Counted from the first letter of the stretch, positions 1 to 8,808 are shown. The stretch: DNA of 64,000 bases from Microbacteriaceae bacterium VKM Ac-2855 (GCA_013204985.1 JABMLG010000003.1:248001-312000), one strand, 5' to 3'. The notes: generated from the sequence alone by a model not told the origin. Made by a program: numbers and translations.

Positions 1-748
1 AGCGGGCCAGCAGGCCGCTGCCGCGCACCGCGACGACGAGTTCTCCGCGATGCAGCACGAGGTCGGAGGGGTAGGCGCGTACCGGATCTCGGATCCTCGC
101 GACGGCCACCTCATCACCTGCCTCAACAGGCGCGGAATCACGCGGATGCCGACGACTCGATTCCGGTGGCTCCGCGCCGGATCTGAGATCCGGTACACGG
201 ACCGCCCGTGCCACTCCGTCGCGCACCCGCATCACGGTCGCGTCGAGCTCGCCGGTCACCGCGATCGTGCGCGCATCGAGCCGCAGGCTGTAGCGCGGGC
301 CGCTGCCCGGCGGCAGCCCAACCCGGCCACGCTCGGCCAGGGTCACGGCGTCGAGGGTGATAAGGGCGTCGCTGCCCAGGTCGGTGACCAGCACGGTGTC
401 GCCCTCGACCAGAACATGGTGCGGATGCGCGGCCTCCTGCCGCTCCGCATCCGGCCCCGACCCGCTCAGCTGCGCCGAGGTCGCCGTGCCGTCGAACTCG
501 TAGCGGTGTACCGTGCCCGAGCCGTAGCCCGCAACGAACACCGCGTCGGCGCCGACCGCGATGTGGCAGCCCTCGACTCCGTCGAAAGCCCACGTCGCGA
601 CCCGGGTCCCGTCGTCACGCCAGACCGATACCCGCCCCGAGATGCCGTAGAGGTACGGGGCCCGCCACGCGAGCCACAGCAGGCCGGGTTCCGGGGCGAG
701 CAGCGTGCCGTCCTCGCGACAGACACCTTCGGCGCCCGCGATCAGCAC
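1..748 (-). CDS. Lactonase-like beta-propeller protein (3' end outside window)
   Basis: Reading the minus strand from a GTG at 748 gives 249 codons without a stop, running off the left edge. The GTG overlaps the stop of the upstream deacylase (GTGCTGA), so the two are probably translationally coupled. The product has repeated blade-like segments, and the run HPHHVLV-EGDTVLVTDLGSD resembles the blade signature of 6-phosphogluconolactonase-type (YbhE/PF10282) seven-bladed propellers. No signal peptide is visible, so it is presumably cytoplasmic. As the last visible gene of the leftward catabolic operon, it may open a sugar- or aldono-lactone made by the pathway; that role is inferred. The family call rests on motif resemblance only, and the C-terminal blades are not visible. 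Confidence 0.6.
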   Translation of the reverse strand, partial: MLIAGAEGVCREDGTLLAPEPGLLWLAWRAPYLYGISGRVSVWRDDGTRVATWAFDGVEGCHIAVGADAVFVAGYGSGTVHRYEFDGTATSAQLSGSGPDAERQEAAHPHHVLVEGDTVLVTDLGSDALITLDAVTLAERGRVGLPPGSGPRYSLRLDARTIAVTGELDATVMRVRDGVARAVRVPDLRSGAEPPESSRRHPRDSAPVEAGDEVAVARIRDPVRAYPSDLVLHRGELVVAVRGSGLLAR

Positions 749-2097
749 CGGCGCACCCCACCGCCGGGGCGCGCATCCGTCAGCTCCCCGTCGCGCAGCA
801 CCGCCACACCGCCGACGTAGACGTCCGACACGCCCGCCGCGAGCCGCAGCGGCTCGGCGTACGTGGCCACGTCTCCGAAGCGGGTCGGATCCGCCACGAC
901 CACGTCCGCCACGAAACCCTCCGCGACACGACCGCGCCGGCCCAGCCCGAAGCGTTCCGCCGGTCGCAGCGCCAGCATCCGCGCCAGCTCCACCCAGCCC
1001 AGCGTCGCCGCGAAACGCGCGTACATCCGGGCGAAGCAGCCGTAGGCCCGCGGATGCGGCGCACCGCCGAGGAAGATGCCGTCCGAGCCGCCCATGGCGC
1101 GCGGGTCGCCGAAGAGGCGCCCGAGTTCGGCGTCGTCGCGCGGAGTCGGGAACGCCGCGACGACGGAGGTGGAGGGGTCCTCCGCCAGCAGGGCGACAGG
1201 GTCGAGCCCGACGAGGCTGCGGCCCTCCGCCCAGGCCGGGCCCGAGGCGACCGTGATGTCGGCGGCGCGTGCGGCCACATCCGCCGGGTCGGACATCATC
1301 ATCGACAGCAGCGTGAAGCCGCGGTCGTAGGGGTAGGCATCGAAGGTGAAGTCGATCCCGCTCGCCAGCACATCGTCCAGCACGGCTCGCTCGGCGTGCA
1401 GGTGCGAGACGTGGCCGCGCACGCCCGCATCGCGCACGATCGCGGCGAACTCCGCGAATCCTCGCGGCAGCGCGGCCTCGTAGCCGCGCACGTGGCTCAC
1501 ATAGACGCCCTCGCCCATGGCCCGGCACAGCGCGACGAGCTCGGCCGCGTCGGCGAACCGGCCCGGCGTGTAGTCGAGGCCGCTGGAGAGGCCGAGGGCG
1601 CCGTCGGCCATGCCCTCCTCGACGAGAGCCTGCATCAACCCGAGCTCTCCCTCCGTCGCGGCCCGCAGGGTGCCCGCCGGCACCAGCACGCCCACACCGA
1701 GCCGGGTCCCGCCGTCGTACGCCGCGAGCTGATCGCGCACCCGCGGGCCGCAGTGCATCCGCCCGTTCAGCGAGCCGAAGTACTCGCGCGCGTAGTCGCC
1801 GCTGCCGGGCGTGAAGCCCACGCCGTCCTGCCCCACGATCACCGTCGTCACGCCCTGGCGCAGCAGCGCGAGCTGCACGTCGTCGTCGAGCACACGTGCA
1901 TCCGCGTGCGAGTGCGTGTCGATCGAGCCCGGCAGGATGTACATGCCGGTCACGTCGCGCACCTCGCCCGCGGCGCCGTCGAAGCGGGTGCCCGCCACGC
2001 CGTCGAAGCGGATGCCCGCCGCGTCGACGATCACGTCGGCTCGGCGCATCCCGTCGACCGGATCGACGACGGTGCCACCACGCAGCAGCACGCTCAT
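742..2097 (-). CDS. N-acyl-D-amino-acid deacylase (D-aminoacylase family)
   Basis: The 451-residue product is an amidohydrolase-superfamily D-aminoacylase, which hydrolyses N-acyl-D-amino acids to a carboxylate and the free D-amino acid in the cytoplasm. Visible signatures are the metal-binding DTHSHAD near residue 60, the region GALGLSSGLDYTPG, the YVSHVRG and GHVSHLHAE histidine motifs, and the late GGSDGIFLGG aspartate motif. Length fits the family (about 450-530). ATG at 2097 starts MSVLLRGG and overlaps the preceding stop in an ATGA arrangement; a longer in-frame reading extends to 2427 but overlaps a real gene. It lies between a D-serine-dehydratase-like gene and a lactonase-like gene, which suggests that released D-amino acids are handled by the neighbour. 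Exact substrate is unknown. Confidence 0.85.
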   Translation of the reverse strand: MSVLLRGGTVVDPVDGMRRADVIVDAAGIRFDGVAGTRFDGAAGEVRDVTGMYILPGSIDTHSHADARVLDDDVQLALLRQGVTTVIVGQDGVGFTPGSGDYAREYFGSLNGRMHCGPRVRDQLAAYDGGTRLGVGVLVPAGTLRAATEGELGLMQALVEEGMADGALGLSSGLDYTPGRFADAAELVALCRAMGEGVYVSHVRGYEAALPRGFAEFAAIVRDAGVRGHVSHLHAERAVLDDVLASGIDFTFDAYPYDRGFTLLSMMMSDPADVAARAADITVASGPAWAEGRSLVGLDPVALLAEDPSTSVVAAFPTPRDDAELGRLFGDPRAMGGSDGIFLGGAPHPRAYGCFARMYARFAATLGWVELARMLALRPAERFGLGRRGRVAEGFVADVVVADPTRFGDVATYAEPLRLAAGVSDVYVGGVAVLRDGELTDARPGGGVRRC

Positions 2098-3218
2098 TCG
2101 AAGCAGGTCGGCACGGAGCCGGAGACGGTGATCCTGCTCGGCGAGACGCGCGTCGCCAGCGTCAGCGCTCGGCGCTTGTCGGCAATGGTGCACGGATGCG
2201 ACTGGCCGAACTCGAGCACGTCGCCCACGCGCAGTTCGCCCGCCTCGACCTGCAGGTAGCCGTGCTGGTCGCTGGTCGCCGTCATCGTCGCCGCGATGCC
2301 GGGCACGACTTCGTCGTCGCGGATCACGGCCCGCAGCACCGGCAAGCCGGCGTCGTAAGCGACGTCGCGCTTGCCCGCATCCACGATCGCGAGGCCCGGT
2401 TCGGGCACCGAGACCACGCGCGCCCACAGCGTGGAGGCGGCGTGGAAGTCCGGTCCGCTGCGCGTCGCGGACGGCGTCGTCTGGGCGTAGAGCACGTCGT
2501 CGTGCAGCACGTACGCGCCCGAACGCAGCACGAGGGGCAGCCCCGCGAGCTCCTCGACGACCAGGTCGAAGAACGCCGAACCGCCGGCCGTGATGAGCGG
2601 CTCCTCGAAGAACCCGAGCCCGGCGGTGTAGACCGAGCGCATCCGCTGCAGGAAGGACCGCACGGCGGCTACCCGATCATTCCCCGCGGGCACGCTGCCC
2701 TCGTAGCCCGCGATTCCGCGCAGCCGCAGCAGAGGCTCGGCCGCCACCGCGTGGCACAGCTCGAGCGCGAGGGCGTCGTCGCGCACGCCGGTTCGAGCCC
2801 CGACCGCGCCGATTTCGATGCAGACGTCGACGACTCCCGACGCACGCTCCGCCATGAGCCGCACGCCGTCGAGCGAGTCGACCCAGCAGATCACGTCGGC
2901 GGATGCGGCGAGCCGCAGACCCTCCGCGGAGAGCAGCTGGTTCGCCACGATCACGCGCGGCACACCGGCGTCGAGCGCCACGCGCAACTGCGCGGCGTTG
3001 GCGACGGTGATGCCCCAGGCGCCCGCGGCGAGTTGCCGGCGCCAGATCTCGGGCGCCATCGTGGTCTTGCCGTGCGGGGCCAGGGGCACGCCGCGCTCGG
3101 CGCACCACGCTGCCATCGTGTCAATGTTCGCCTGCATCACGCCGGAATCGACCGTCAGCAGGGGCGTCTCGAGGTCGGCGATCCGAAGGACGGAACCCGG
3201 CATCAAAGTGCCGCTCAC
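2094..3218 (-). CDS. PLP-dependent D-amino-acid lyase/deaminase, alanine racemase fold (DSD1/D-threonine aldolase-like)
   Basis: The 374-residue protein has the fold type III PLP barrel of the D-serine dehydratase/D-threonine aldolase group. HGKTTMAP near residue 50 carries the expected Schiff-base lysine. A C-terminal domain has TSDQHG and SHPCT, matching the metal-binding His and Cys of eukaryotic-type D-serine dehydratase. The start is probably GTG 3218, which shares GTGA with the stop of the ROK regulator; ATG 3203 (MPGSVLRI) is an alternative five codons in. Its stop overlaps the deacylase start, so three genes form one coupled unit. It likely deaminates or cleaves the D-amino acid released by the deacylase. 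Whether it acts on D-serine, D-threonine or another D-hydroxy amino acid cannot be told. Confidence 0.75.
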   Translation of the reverse strand: MSGTLMPGSVLRIADLETPLLTVDSGVMQANIDTMAAWCAERGVPLAPHGKTTMAPEIWRRQLAAGAWGITVANAAQLRVALDAGVPRVIVANQLLSAEGLRLAASADVICWVDSLDGVRLMAERASGVVDVCIEIGAVGARTGVRDDALALELCHAVAAEPLLRLRGIAGYEGSVPAGNDRVAAVRSFLQRMRSVYTAGLGFFEEPLITAGGSAFFDLVVEELAGLPLVLRSGAYVLHDDVLYAQTTPSATRSGPDFHAASTLWARVVSVPEPGLAIVDAGKRDVAYDAGLPVLRAVIRDDEVVPGIAATMTATSDQHGYLQVEAGELRVGDVLEFGQSHPCTIADKRRALTLATRVSPSRITVSGSVPTCFE

Positions 3219-4525
3219 AGCGCCGACAACACGTGGCGCAGGGCCAGCTGACCGGCGCCCAGCACGCCGGCGTCGATACCGGCCTCGCTCTGCTCGATGC
3301 GCAGCGAGCGGGTGGCCAGCGGATGACAGCTCTCGTACAGCTGCGAGCGCACCGCGGCGACGAACGGCTCCATCGTCGACAGCAGGCCGCCCAGGATGAC
3401 GATCTCGGGGTTCACGAAGTTGATCACGGCCGACATCGTCTCGCCGAGCAGCCGACCCGCCGCGCGGACCCGCGTCGTGGCCTGCGCATCCGCGTCGTGC
3501 ACCAGACGCACTACATCCGCGGTCTGCTGGGCCGGGATCCCGACGCGGTTCAGTTCGGCGACGATGCTCGCGGCGCCCGAGATGGTTTCGAGGCAGCCGG
3601 TGTTTCCGCAATTGCACGGGTTCTCGCCGGCGGCGCTGACGCGTGTGTGCGAGATGTCGCCGGCGAGGGCGGTCGCGCCGCGATAGAGCTGACCGTGCAG
3701 GATGAGGCCGCAGCCGACACCGCTGCCGGCTTTGAGGAAGAGCAGACTCTGCGGACGCTTGTGGTCGTGGCCCGCCGCCTCCCGCGCGCTGATCAGCGCG
3801 TACTCGCCGAGCGCCATCGCGTTCGCGTCGTTGTCGGCGACGGCCGGCACGCCCCAGCGCTCGCTGAGCCAGTCGGTCACGCTGAAACGGTGCCAGCCGG
3901 GCATCGCCGCGGGGGAGTCGACCGAGCCGGTCGCGGTCGACACCGGTCCGGGGAGGCTGACGCCCACGCCGTGCACGGAGGCGGGCGAGATCGGTCCGAG
4001 CAGCTCGTACCAACCCTGCGTCAGCGCCTCGAGCACGACCTCGGGCCCGTCGGCGACGTCGATCGCGATCTGCCGCGCCTCGATCAGCGCGCCCGAGAGA
4101 TCGAGCACCGCCAGCCGGGCGTGGTGCCGGCCGAGGGCTGCCGAGAGGATGTGGCCCGCGCCGGGCATCAGGCGCAGGATGCGCGCGCGGCGTCCGCCGG
4201 TCGGGTCGCCGTTGCCCGCGTCCTCGAGCAGCCCCGAGGCGATCAGCTCGGCCACCTTCACCGTCACGGTGGACGGGGCGAGACCCAGGTGCCGGGCGAG
4301 GTCGGCGCGATTGGTGGCGAGGCCGCTCGCGATGCACGCGAGGATCGAGCTGGACGCCTCGTTGGCGATCTCGTTGTCGCGGGTGACGCGACGGAAGCCG
4401 GCGCGCAGCGGCCCGCGGGAGCCCGTTATCGCCGAGTGCGTCATGGCTCCATTGTGGGGGCTGGGGTGGGGGCTGGGGTGCGGGCTGCGGTGTGGGCTGC
4501 GCAGCGGATGAGCGTCGATGACCAT
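3215..4525 (-). CDS. ROK-family transcriptional repressor
   Basis: The N-terminal part holds a winged helix-turn-helix (NRADLARHLGLAPSTVTVKV). The remainder is a sugar-kinase-like ROK domain with NDANAMALGEY, the zinc motif CNCGNTGCLE and VILGGLL near the C-terminus. ROK repressors of this NagC/XylR type bind a sugar inducer and control nearby transport and catabolic genes. ATG 4525 is chosen because AAGGA lies five bases before it. The extra N-terminal segment this adds is an unusual S-P-H repeat (SPHRSPHPSPHPSPHNG). The alternative ATG 4444 (MTHSAITG) removes it but has GGAG only two bases upstream. It is probably the local regulator of the importer and kinase genes, acting at an unidentified operator. 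Confidence 0.85.
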   Translation of the reverse strand: MVIDAHPLRSPHRSPHPSPHPSPHNGAMTHSAITGSRGPLRAGFRRVTRDNEIANEASSSILACIASGLATNRADLARHLGLAPSTVTVKVAELIASGLLEDAGNGDPTGGRRARILRLMPGAGHILSAALGRHHARLAVLDLSGALIEARQIAIDVADGPEVVLEALTQGWYELLGPISPASVHGVGVSLPGPVSTATGSVDSPAAMPGWHRFSVTDWLSERWGVPAVADNDANAMALGEYALISAREAAGHDHKRPQSLLFLKAGSGVGCGLILHGQLYRGATALAGDISHTRVSAAGENPCNCGNTGCLETISGAASIVAELNRVGIPAQQTADVVRLVHDADAQATTRVRAAGRLLGETMSAVINFVNPEIVILGGLLSTMEPFVAAVRSQLYESCHPLATRSLRIEQSEAGIDAGVLGAGQLALRHVLSAL

Positions 4526-4544
4526 CGTTGTCCTTCTTCGTGAT

Positions 4545-4600
4545 GGGTTGCCGTTTCATTGACACGGCCGAAGACGGCCGCGTCAATGAAACGGCAACCC
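4545..4600. repeat. Long hairpin with 19-bp perfect arms between two ROK genes
   Basis: GGGTTGCCGTTTCATTGAC at 4545-4563 is repeated in perfect inverse complement at 4582-4600. The loop contains a second stem made of two CGGCCG blocks separated by AAGA. It lies in the 86-base gap between the ROK kinase and the ROK regulator of the leftward cluster, and covers sequence just upstream of the regulator's ribosome binding site. There is no T-run, so it could act as a processing or attenuation hairpin or be a dispersed palindromic repeat. Nearly the same 19-mer recurs inside ureF at 38716-38734. Confidence 0.85.
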
Positions 4601-4611
4601 GAGGGGTGGTG

Positions 4612-5598
4612 CTAGCGGGCCAGCAGTTCGTCGGCGCGCAGGGCGGAGGCGATGACGCCGGCCTGACCGCCGAAGCGGGCCATCAGGATGCGCGGCCGAC
4701 GATGGAAGGTCAGCATCGCGTCGATCCGCTCGCGCAGCGGGACGAAGAACTCCTCACCCGCGTGCGAGAGCCCGCCGGCGATCACGATCACCTCCGGAGC
4801 GAGGATCGTGGCGATCTGCGCGAACGCCAACGCGAGCATGTCGATCGCGTTCTCGCGCACGGCGATCGCCGCGACGTCGCCGGAACGCGCCGCTTCGAAC
4901 ACCTCCTTCGCCCCGTCGACCGGGCGTCCGCTGACACGCTCGTACGCCCGGGCGATGCCTCCGGCGGAGGAGTACGTCTCGAGGCAGCCGATGCCCCCGC
5001 ACGCGCAGACCACCGCGGCCCCCGCCTCGACGAGGCCGTCACCCGGCGGGATCATCCGCATGTGGCCGAGTTCGCAGCCGAAGCCGTCCGCGTCGTACGA
5101 GCGGCCGTCCACGAACACCGCCGCGCCGATGCCCGTCCCGATCGCCACGACGAGCGCATTGTGGTAGCCGCGCGCCGCCCCCATCCGGAATTCGGCGAAG
5201 CCCGCACCGCGGGCGTCGTTCCCGAATGCGACCGGCAGCCCGGTTCGGCGCTCCAGCTGCTCGCGCATCGGCACGTTCTGCAGATAGAGGTTCTCGGCGC
5301 GGATGACCACGCCGTGCGCATCGTCGACGAGCCCCGGCACGTGCACACCGATCGCGGCCGGCGGCGACTCCGGGAACCGCTCGCGCGCATCCTCGACCGC
5401 CGCGACGAGCTGGTCGAGCAGCAGCTGCTCGGAGCCGATCGCCGTGGGCTCGGAGCGCACGTCGATCGCGTCGCCGCTGCCGTCGATCACGCCGATCTTG
5501 GTCTCGGTGCCACCGATGTCGAATCCGATCACCGGGCGGGCGGCGAGAAGGTCGAGACGCGGATACGTCCCCGTACGTGCCTCAGGTGTTTCAGGCAT
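4612..5598 (-). CDS. ROK-family sugar kinase
   Basis: This 328-residue protein has the ROK kinase signatures: the ATP phosphate loop VIGFDIGGTETKIG near residue 24, FGNDARGAGFAE, the sugar-contacting GCELGHMRM, and a zinc-type CACGGIGCLETY. Unlike the neighbouring ROK repressor it has no DNA-binding domain, so it is an enzyme that phosphorylates a hexose or hexosamine after import. ATG 5598 is preceded by AGGGGAACC, a good ribosome binding site, and the gene follows the ABC permease by only seven bases. The substrate is not predictable from motifs; the D-amino-acid enzymes downstream hint at an amino-acid-substituted or N-acylated sugar, which is inference. Confidence 0.87.
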   Translation of the reverse strand: MPETPEARTGTYPRLDLLAARPVIGFDIGGTETKIGVIDGSGDAIDVRSEPTAIGSEQLLLDQLVAAVEDARERFPESPPAAIGVHVPGLVDDAHGVVIRAENLYLQNVPMREQLERRTGLPVAFGNDARGAGFAEFRMGAARGYHNALVVAIGTGIGAAVFVDGRSYDADGFGCELGHMRMIPPGDGLVEAGAAVVCACGGIGCLETYSSAGGIARAYERVSGRPVDGAKEVFEAARSGDVAAIAVRENAIDMLALAFAQIATILAPEVIVIAGGLSHAGEEFFVPLRERIDAMLTFHRRPRILMARFGGQAGVIASALRADELLAR

Positions 5599-5605
5599 GG
5601 TTCCC

Positions 5606-6523
5606 CTACTTGACGGCGCCGGCGGTGAGGCCGGTCGCCATGCGATTCTGAACGAACATGAACAGCACGATCACCGGGATCGCCATCAGCGTCGAGCCGG
5701 CCATCACGCCGCCCCAGTCGGTGACGGTGTTCATCCCGCTGAAGCCGGTCAGCCAGATCGGCAGTGTGCGCGAGCTGTCCGCGGTCAGCGAGACCAGGGC
5801 CAGCGTGTATTCGTTCCAGGATGCGAGGAAGGAGAAGATCGAGGAGGCGACCAGACCCGAGCCCAACAGCGGGAAGGTGATGCGGAAGAAGGCGCCCATC
5901 CGCGAGCAGCCGTCGAGCATGGCGGCCTCCTCCAGTTCGATCGGCACGCCGTCGACGAAGCCCTTCAGCATCCAGATCGTGAACGGCACGTTCGCGCCGA
6001 GATACAGGATGCTCATGCCGAGCACCGAGTTCAGCAGGCCCCAGCCATCGAGCATCTTGTACTGCGAGATGAACAGCGCCTCGGCGGGGATCATCTGGAT
6101 GATCAGCACGGCCACGATCAGCGAACCGCGTCCGCGGAAGCGGAACCGGCTGAGCGCCAAGGCCGCGAAGAAGCCGAACACCAGAGCGGCGACGACCACG
6201 ATCAGCGCGATCGACAGGCTCATCCGCAGCGCCGACCAGAAGTTGGGATCCGTGAGCACAGTGGTGAAGTTGGCGAGGGTGCCGCCCACCGGGAACAGCG
6301 AGGGCACACGGGCCTGGATCTGATCGGGCGTCAGGAACGCCGTGTTCAGCATCCAGTAGAGCGGGAAGATCCAGATCAGGCCGAACACGATCGCGACGAT
6401 GTTGCCGATCATCCGGATGCTGGTGCGGCCCGGCTTGTGCAGGAACTGCTTCTTCGGCATCACGATCGCCGTGGTCGCCGACTGCGGGGCGGTGGCGGTG
6501 GCCGGAGTGGTCAGAACGGTCAT
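5606..6523 (-). CDS. Carbohydrate ABC transporter permease (MalG-type)
   Basis: The 305-residue integral membrane protein has six hydrophobic segments and the inner-membrane component signature EEAAMLDGCSRMGAFFRITFPLL, which couples to the ATPase. It is of the CUT1 MalG type, with a short cytoplasmic N-terminus rich in Ala and Thr. ATG 6523 overlaps the upstream permease stop (ATGA). It forms the channel with the 6520-7461 product and the 7516-8808 binding protein. No ATP-binding gene is present in the cluster, so a shared ATPase such as MsiK encoded elsewhere probably energises it; that is the usual arrangement in actinobacteria but is inferred here. Confidence 0.92.
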   Translation of the reverse strand: MTVLTTPATATAPQSATTAIVMPKKQFLHKPGRTSIRMIGNIVAIVFGLIWIFPLYWMLNTAFLTPDQIQARVPSLFPVGGTLANFTTVLTDPNFWSALRMSLSIALIVVVAALVFGFFAALALSRFRFRGRGSLIVAVLIIQMIPAEALFISQYKMLDGWGLLNSVLGMSILYLGANVPFTIWMLKGFVDGVPIELEEAAMLDGCSRMGAFFRITFPLLGSGLVASSIFSFLASWNEYTLALVSLTADSSRTLPIWLTGFSGMNTVTDWGGVMAGSTLMAIPVIVLFMFVQNRMATGLTAGAVK

Positions 6524-7461
6524 GAGGAGGTGTCCTTCAGCAGCATCGAGATGTAGCGCCAGGTCAGCAGCAGGGTGATCGCGAGCATGATCATCGCGGC
6601 GGCGGAGGCGAGGCCGTAGTTTCCGCCGGCGAGGCCGATCTGGTAGACGTAGGTGCCCAGCACGTTGGTCTGCTCGGTGATGCCGCCGTTGGCCTGCAGA
6701 ACGTGGATCTGCGTGAACACGCGGATGTCCCAGATGATCTGCAGGAGGCTGACGAGCAGCAGCACCGGAGCGATCGACGGCGCGATGATGTGCCGGAAGG
6801 TCTTGAATCCGCTGGCCCCGTCGAGCGCGGCGGCCTCCATCATCGACTCGTCGAGCTGCGTCACGGAGGCGTAGACCATGAAGACGACGAGGGGCACGCT
6901 CATCCAGGTGACCAGGCCGCCCGCGATGAGGAAGAACGTCTCGGGCTGGGCGAACCAGTTGAACCCGATCATGTCGGTGAAGCCGAGACTGCCGAGCGCG
7001 TAGTCGACGACGCCGGAACGCGCGTCGAACATCCACTGGAAAACCTGCAGCGAGCTGAGCACCGGCATCGCCCACGCCAGCAGCATCACGATCTGCACGA
7101 ACACGGCGATCGAGCGGCTGATCGTGGTCAGCAGCAGCGCGGCGAGGGTGCCGATCACCATCGTCACGGCCGCGGTGATGAGGCAGAACGCCAGCGAACG
7201 CACCAGCACCAGCCAGAACCCGCCGTCGGTGAGCACCGACACGTAGTTGTCGATGCCGACGAAGGCCGGAGCCAGGCCGAACTGCTGCTCGAGGCCGAAC
7301 TTCTGGAACGACATGATGATCTGCCGCACCAGGGGGTAGCCCAGCGCGAGCAGCACGATGGCGACCGCCGGTAGCACCAGGATGAGCGCCATCCGGCGTT
7401 CGGAGGGCCGGCTGAGCACCAGCACCGGCTTCGTCTTCTTCTGTTTGACCGCGAGAGTCAT
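6520..7461 (-). CDS. Carbohydrate ABC transporter permease (MalF-type)
   Basis: A 313-residue membrane protein with about six transmembrane helices, starting with a cytoplasmic basic stretch then LILVLPAVAIVLLALGYPLV. The coupling-loop signature is present in MMEAAALDGASGFKTFRHIIAP. It is the MalF-type partner of the adjacent MalG-type permease, overlapping it by four bases, and follows the binding-protein gene by about 54 bases. ATG 7461 lies downstream of GGGCAGAAAAG, an acceptable ribosome binding site. Substrate is likely an oligo- or amino sugar, but nothing in the permease specifies it. Confidence 0.92.
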   Translation of the reverse strand: MTLAVKQKKTKPVLVLSRPSERRMALILVLPAVAIVLLALGYPLVRQIIMSFQKFGLEQQFGLAPAFVGIDNYVSVLTDGGFWLVLVRSLAFCLITAAVTMVIGTLAALLLTTISRSIAVFVQIVMLLAWAMPVLSSLQVFQWMFDARSGVVDYALGSLGFTDMIGFNWFAQPETFFLIAGGLVTWMSVPLVVFMVYASVTQLDESMMEAAALDGASGFKTFRHIIAPSIAPVLLLVSLLQIIWDIRVFTQIHVLQANGGITEQTNVLGTYVYQIGLAGGNYGLASAAAMIMLAITLLLTWRYISMLLKDTSS

Positions 7462-7515
7462 CTTTTCTGCCCTCCCAGGCGGGAGGGACGGAGCATGAGC
7501 CCCGTCCCTGCGTTC

Positions 7516-8808
7516 CTAGCTCTGGTTGAGGATGGTGTTGATCTTCTCGTCGGCGGCCTTGGCCAGCGCGACGGGGTCGCCGCCGGCGCCCAGAGCGACG
7601 AAGAAGTCGTCCACGGTCTTGGCCGATTCGACGAGGGCCCAGTTCTTCGCCGCCGGCGTACCGACGGAGTTCTTCACGGCCTCGGTGGTCAGGGTGGCGA
7701 GATCGTCGTCGCCGAGCGCGGTCGCGTACTCGAGGTTGCCGGGGACCCAGCCGCCCTCGGTGGCGAAGTACTCCTGGAACTCCTTCGCGAAGATGAGCTT
7801 CAGCGCCTCCTTCGCGAGGTTCTGCGACTTGGACTTGCCCGAGATGGCGACGTTCGATCCGCCGGCGAAGGGGTTGCCCGCCTCGCTCGCCTCGACGCCC
7901 GGGAAGCCGAAGTAGCCGACCTTGCCGTCGGCGACCAGCTGCGGATCGACGGAGGAGAGGTGCCAGTTGAAGCCGAAGAACATGCCGGTCTCGCCCGCAT
8001 TGAACGGAACGTACGCGGCGCTCGCCGTGGTCGCATCCGTGACCGTGCCGGAGGTCGAGCCGCTCGCCCAGAGTTCTTGCAGCTGCGTGAACGCGGCCTG
8101 CGAGTCGTCGGAGGAGAGGTCGGCGACCCACTTGTCGCCGTCCTGCTTCGCGATGCGGCCGCCGTTCGTGAACAGCCAGGCGATCTCGGACTGCCAGGCG
8201 ATGCCGGGGAGGTAGAGGGCCGAGAAGTTGGCGTTGCCGCCGGGGTTCGCGGTCTGCAGTGCGGTGGCGACCGCGGTGAGCTCGTCGATCGTGGTGGGGA
8301 TCGCGAGGCCGAGCTGGTCGAACCAGTCTTTGCGGTAGAAGAAGATGCGGCTGCCGGCGTAGAACGGCGCGGCGAACATCTTGTCGTCGTAGCTGCCGAG
8401 AGTGACGAGCGACTGGGTCAGGTTGTCGCCGCCGAGTTCCTCCTGCATGTCGGTGAGGTCGAGCAGGGCGCCCACCGAGCAGAAGGTCGGCGCCTGGGTG
8501 TTGCCGAGCTCGATGATGTCGGGGGTGGAGTCGGCGCTGGCGAGCGCGGTCTGCAGCTTCGAGACGATGCCGTCCCAGACCTGCAGCTCGTAGGTGAGCG
8601 TCGAGCCGGGGTTGTTGGCCTCGAAGGTGGTCTTCAGCCACTCCATCGCGACGTCGGAGACGGAATCCTGCATGAACCAGACGCGCAGATCGGCGGTGGC
8701 GGCGGAGCTGGTGCCGCTCGAGGCGGTGGACGAGCACGCGGCGAGCAGGGCGGTCATACCCAGGGCCCCACCCAGGCCGAGCGCCGTGCGCCGAGACAGT
8801 TGAACCAT
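7516..8808 (-). CDS. Extracellular solute-binding lipoprotein of sugar ABC importer
   Basis: The 430-residue protein begins with an RRTALGLGGALGMTALLAAC signal ending in a lipobox (LLAAC), with the lipidated Cys near residue 25. The RR pair may allow Tat export. A Ser/Thr/Ala spacer follows, then a family 1 periplasmic-type binding fold (VWFMQDSVSDVAMEWLKTTFE; GGSNVAISGKSKSQNLAKEALKL). It would be anchored outside the membrane and deliver substrate to the two downstream permeases. It is the first gene of the leftward operon. Ligand identity cannot be inferred beyond a carbohydrate-like solute. Confidence 0.92.
   Translation of the reverse strand: MVQLSRRTALGLGGALGMTALLAACSSTASSGTSSAATADLRVWFMQDSVSDVAMEWLKTTFEANNPGSTLTYELQVWDGIVSKLQTALASADSTPDIIELGNTQAPTFCSVGALLDLTDMQEELGGDNLTQSLVTLGSYDDKMFAAPFYAGSRIFFYRKDWFDQLGLAIPTTIDELTAVATALQTANPGGNANFSALYLPGIAWQSEIAWLFTNGGRIAKQDGDKWVADLSSDDSQAAFTQLQELWASGSTSGTVTDATTASAAYVPFNAGETGMFFGFNWHLSSVDPQLVADGKVGYFGFPGVEASEAGNPFAGGSNVAISGKSKSQNLAKEALKLIFAKEFQEYFATEGGWVPGNLEYATALGDDDLATLTTEAVKNSVGTPAAKNWALVESAKTVDDFFVALGAGGDPVALAKAADEKINTILNQS

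Noticed and set aside
49-820. Rightward open frame of 256 codons at the left edge
   Set aside because: It mirrors the leftward lactonase-like gene, whose residue pattern is protein-like; this frame is Arg/His-rich antisense.
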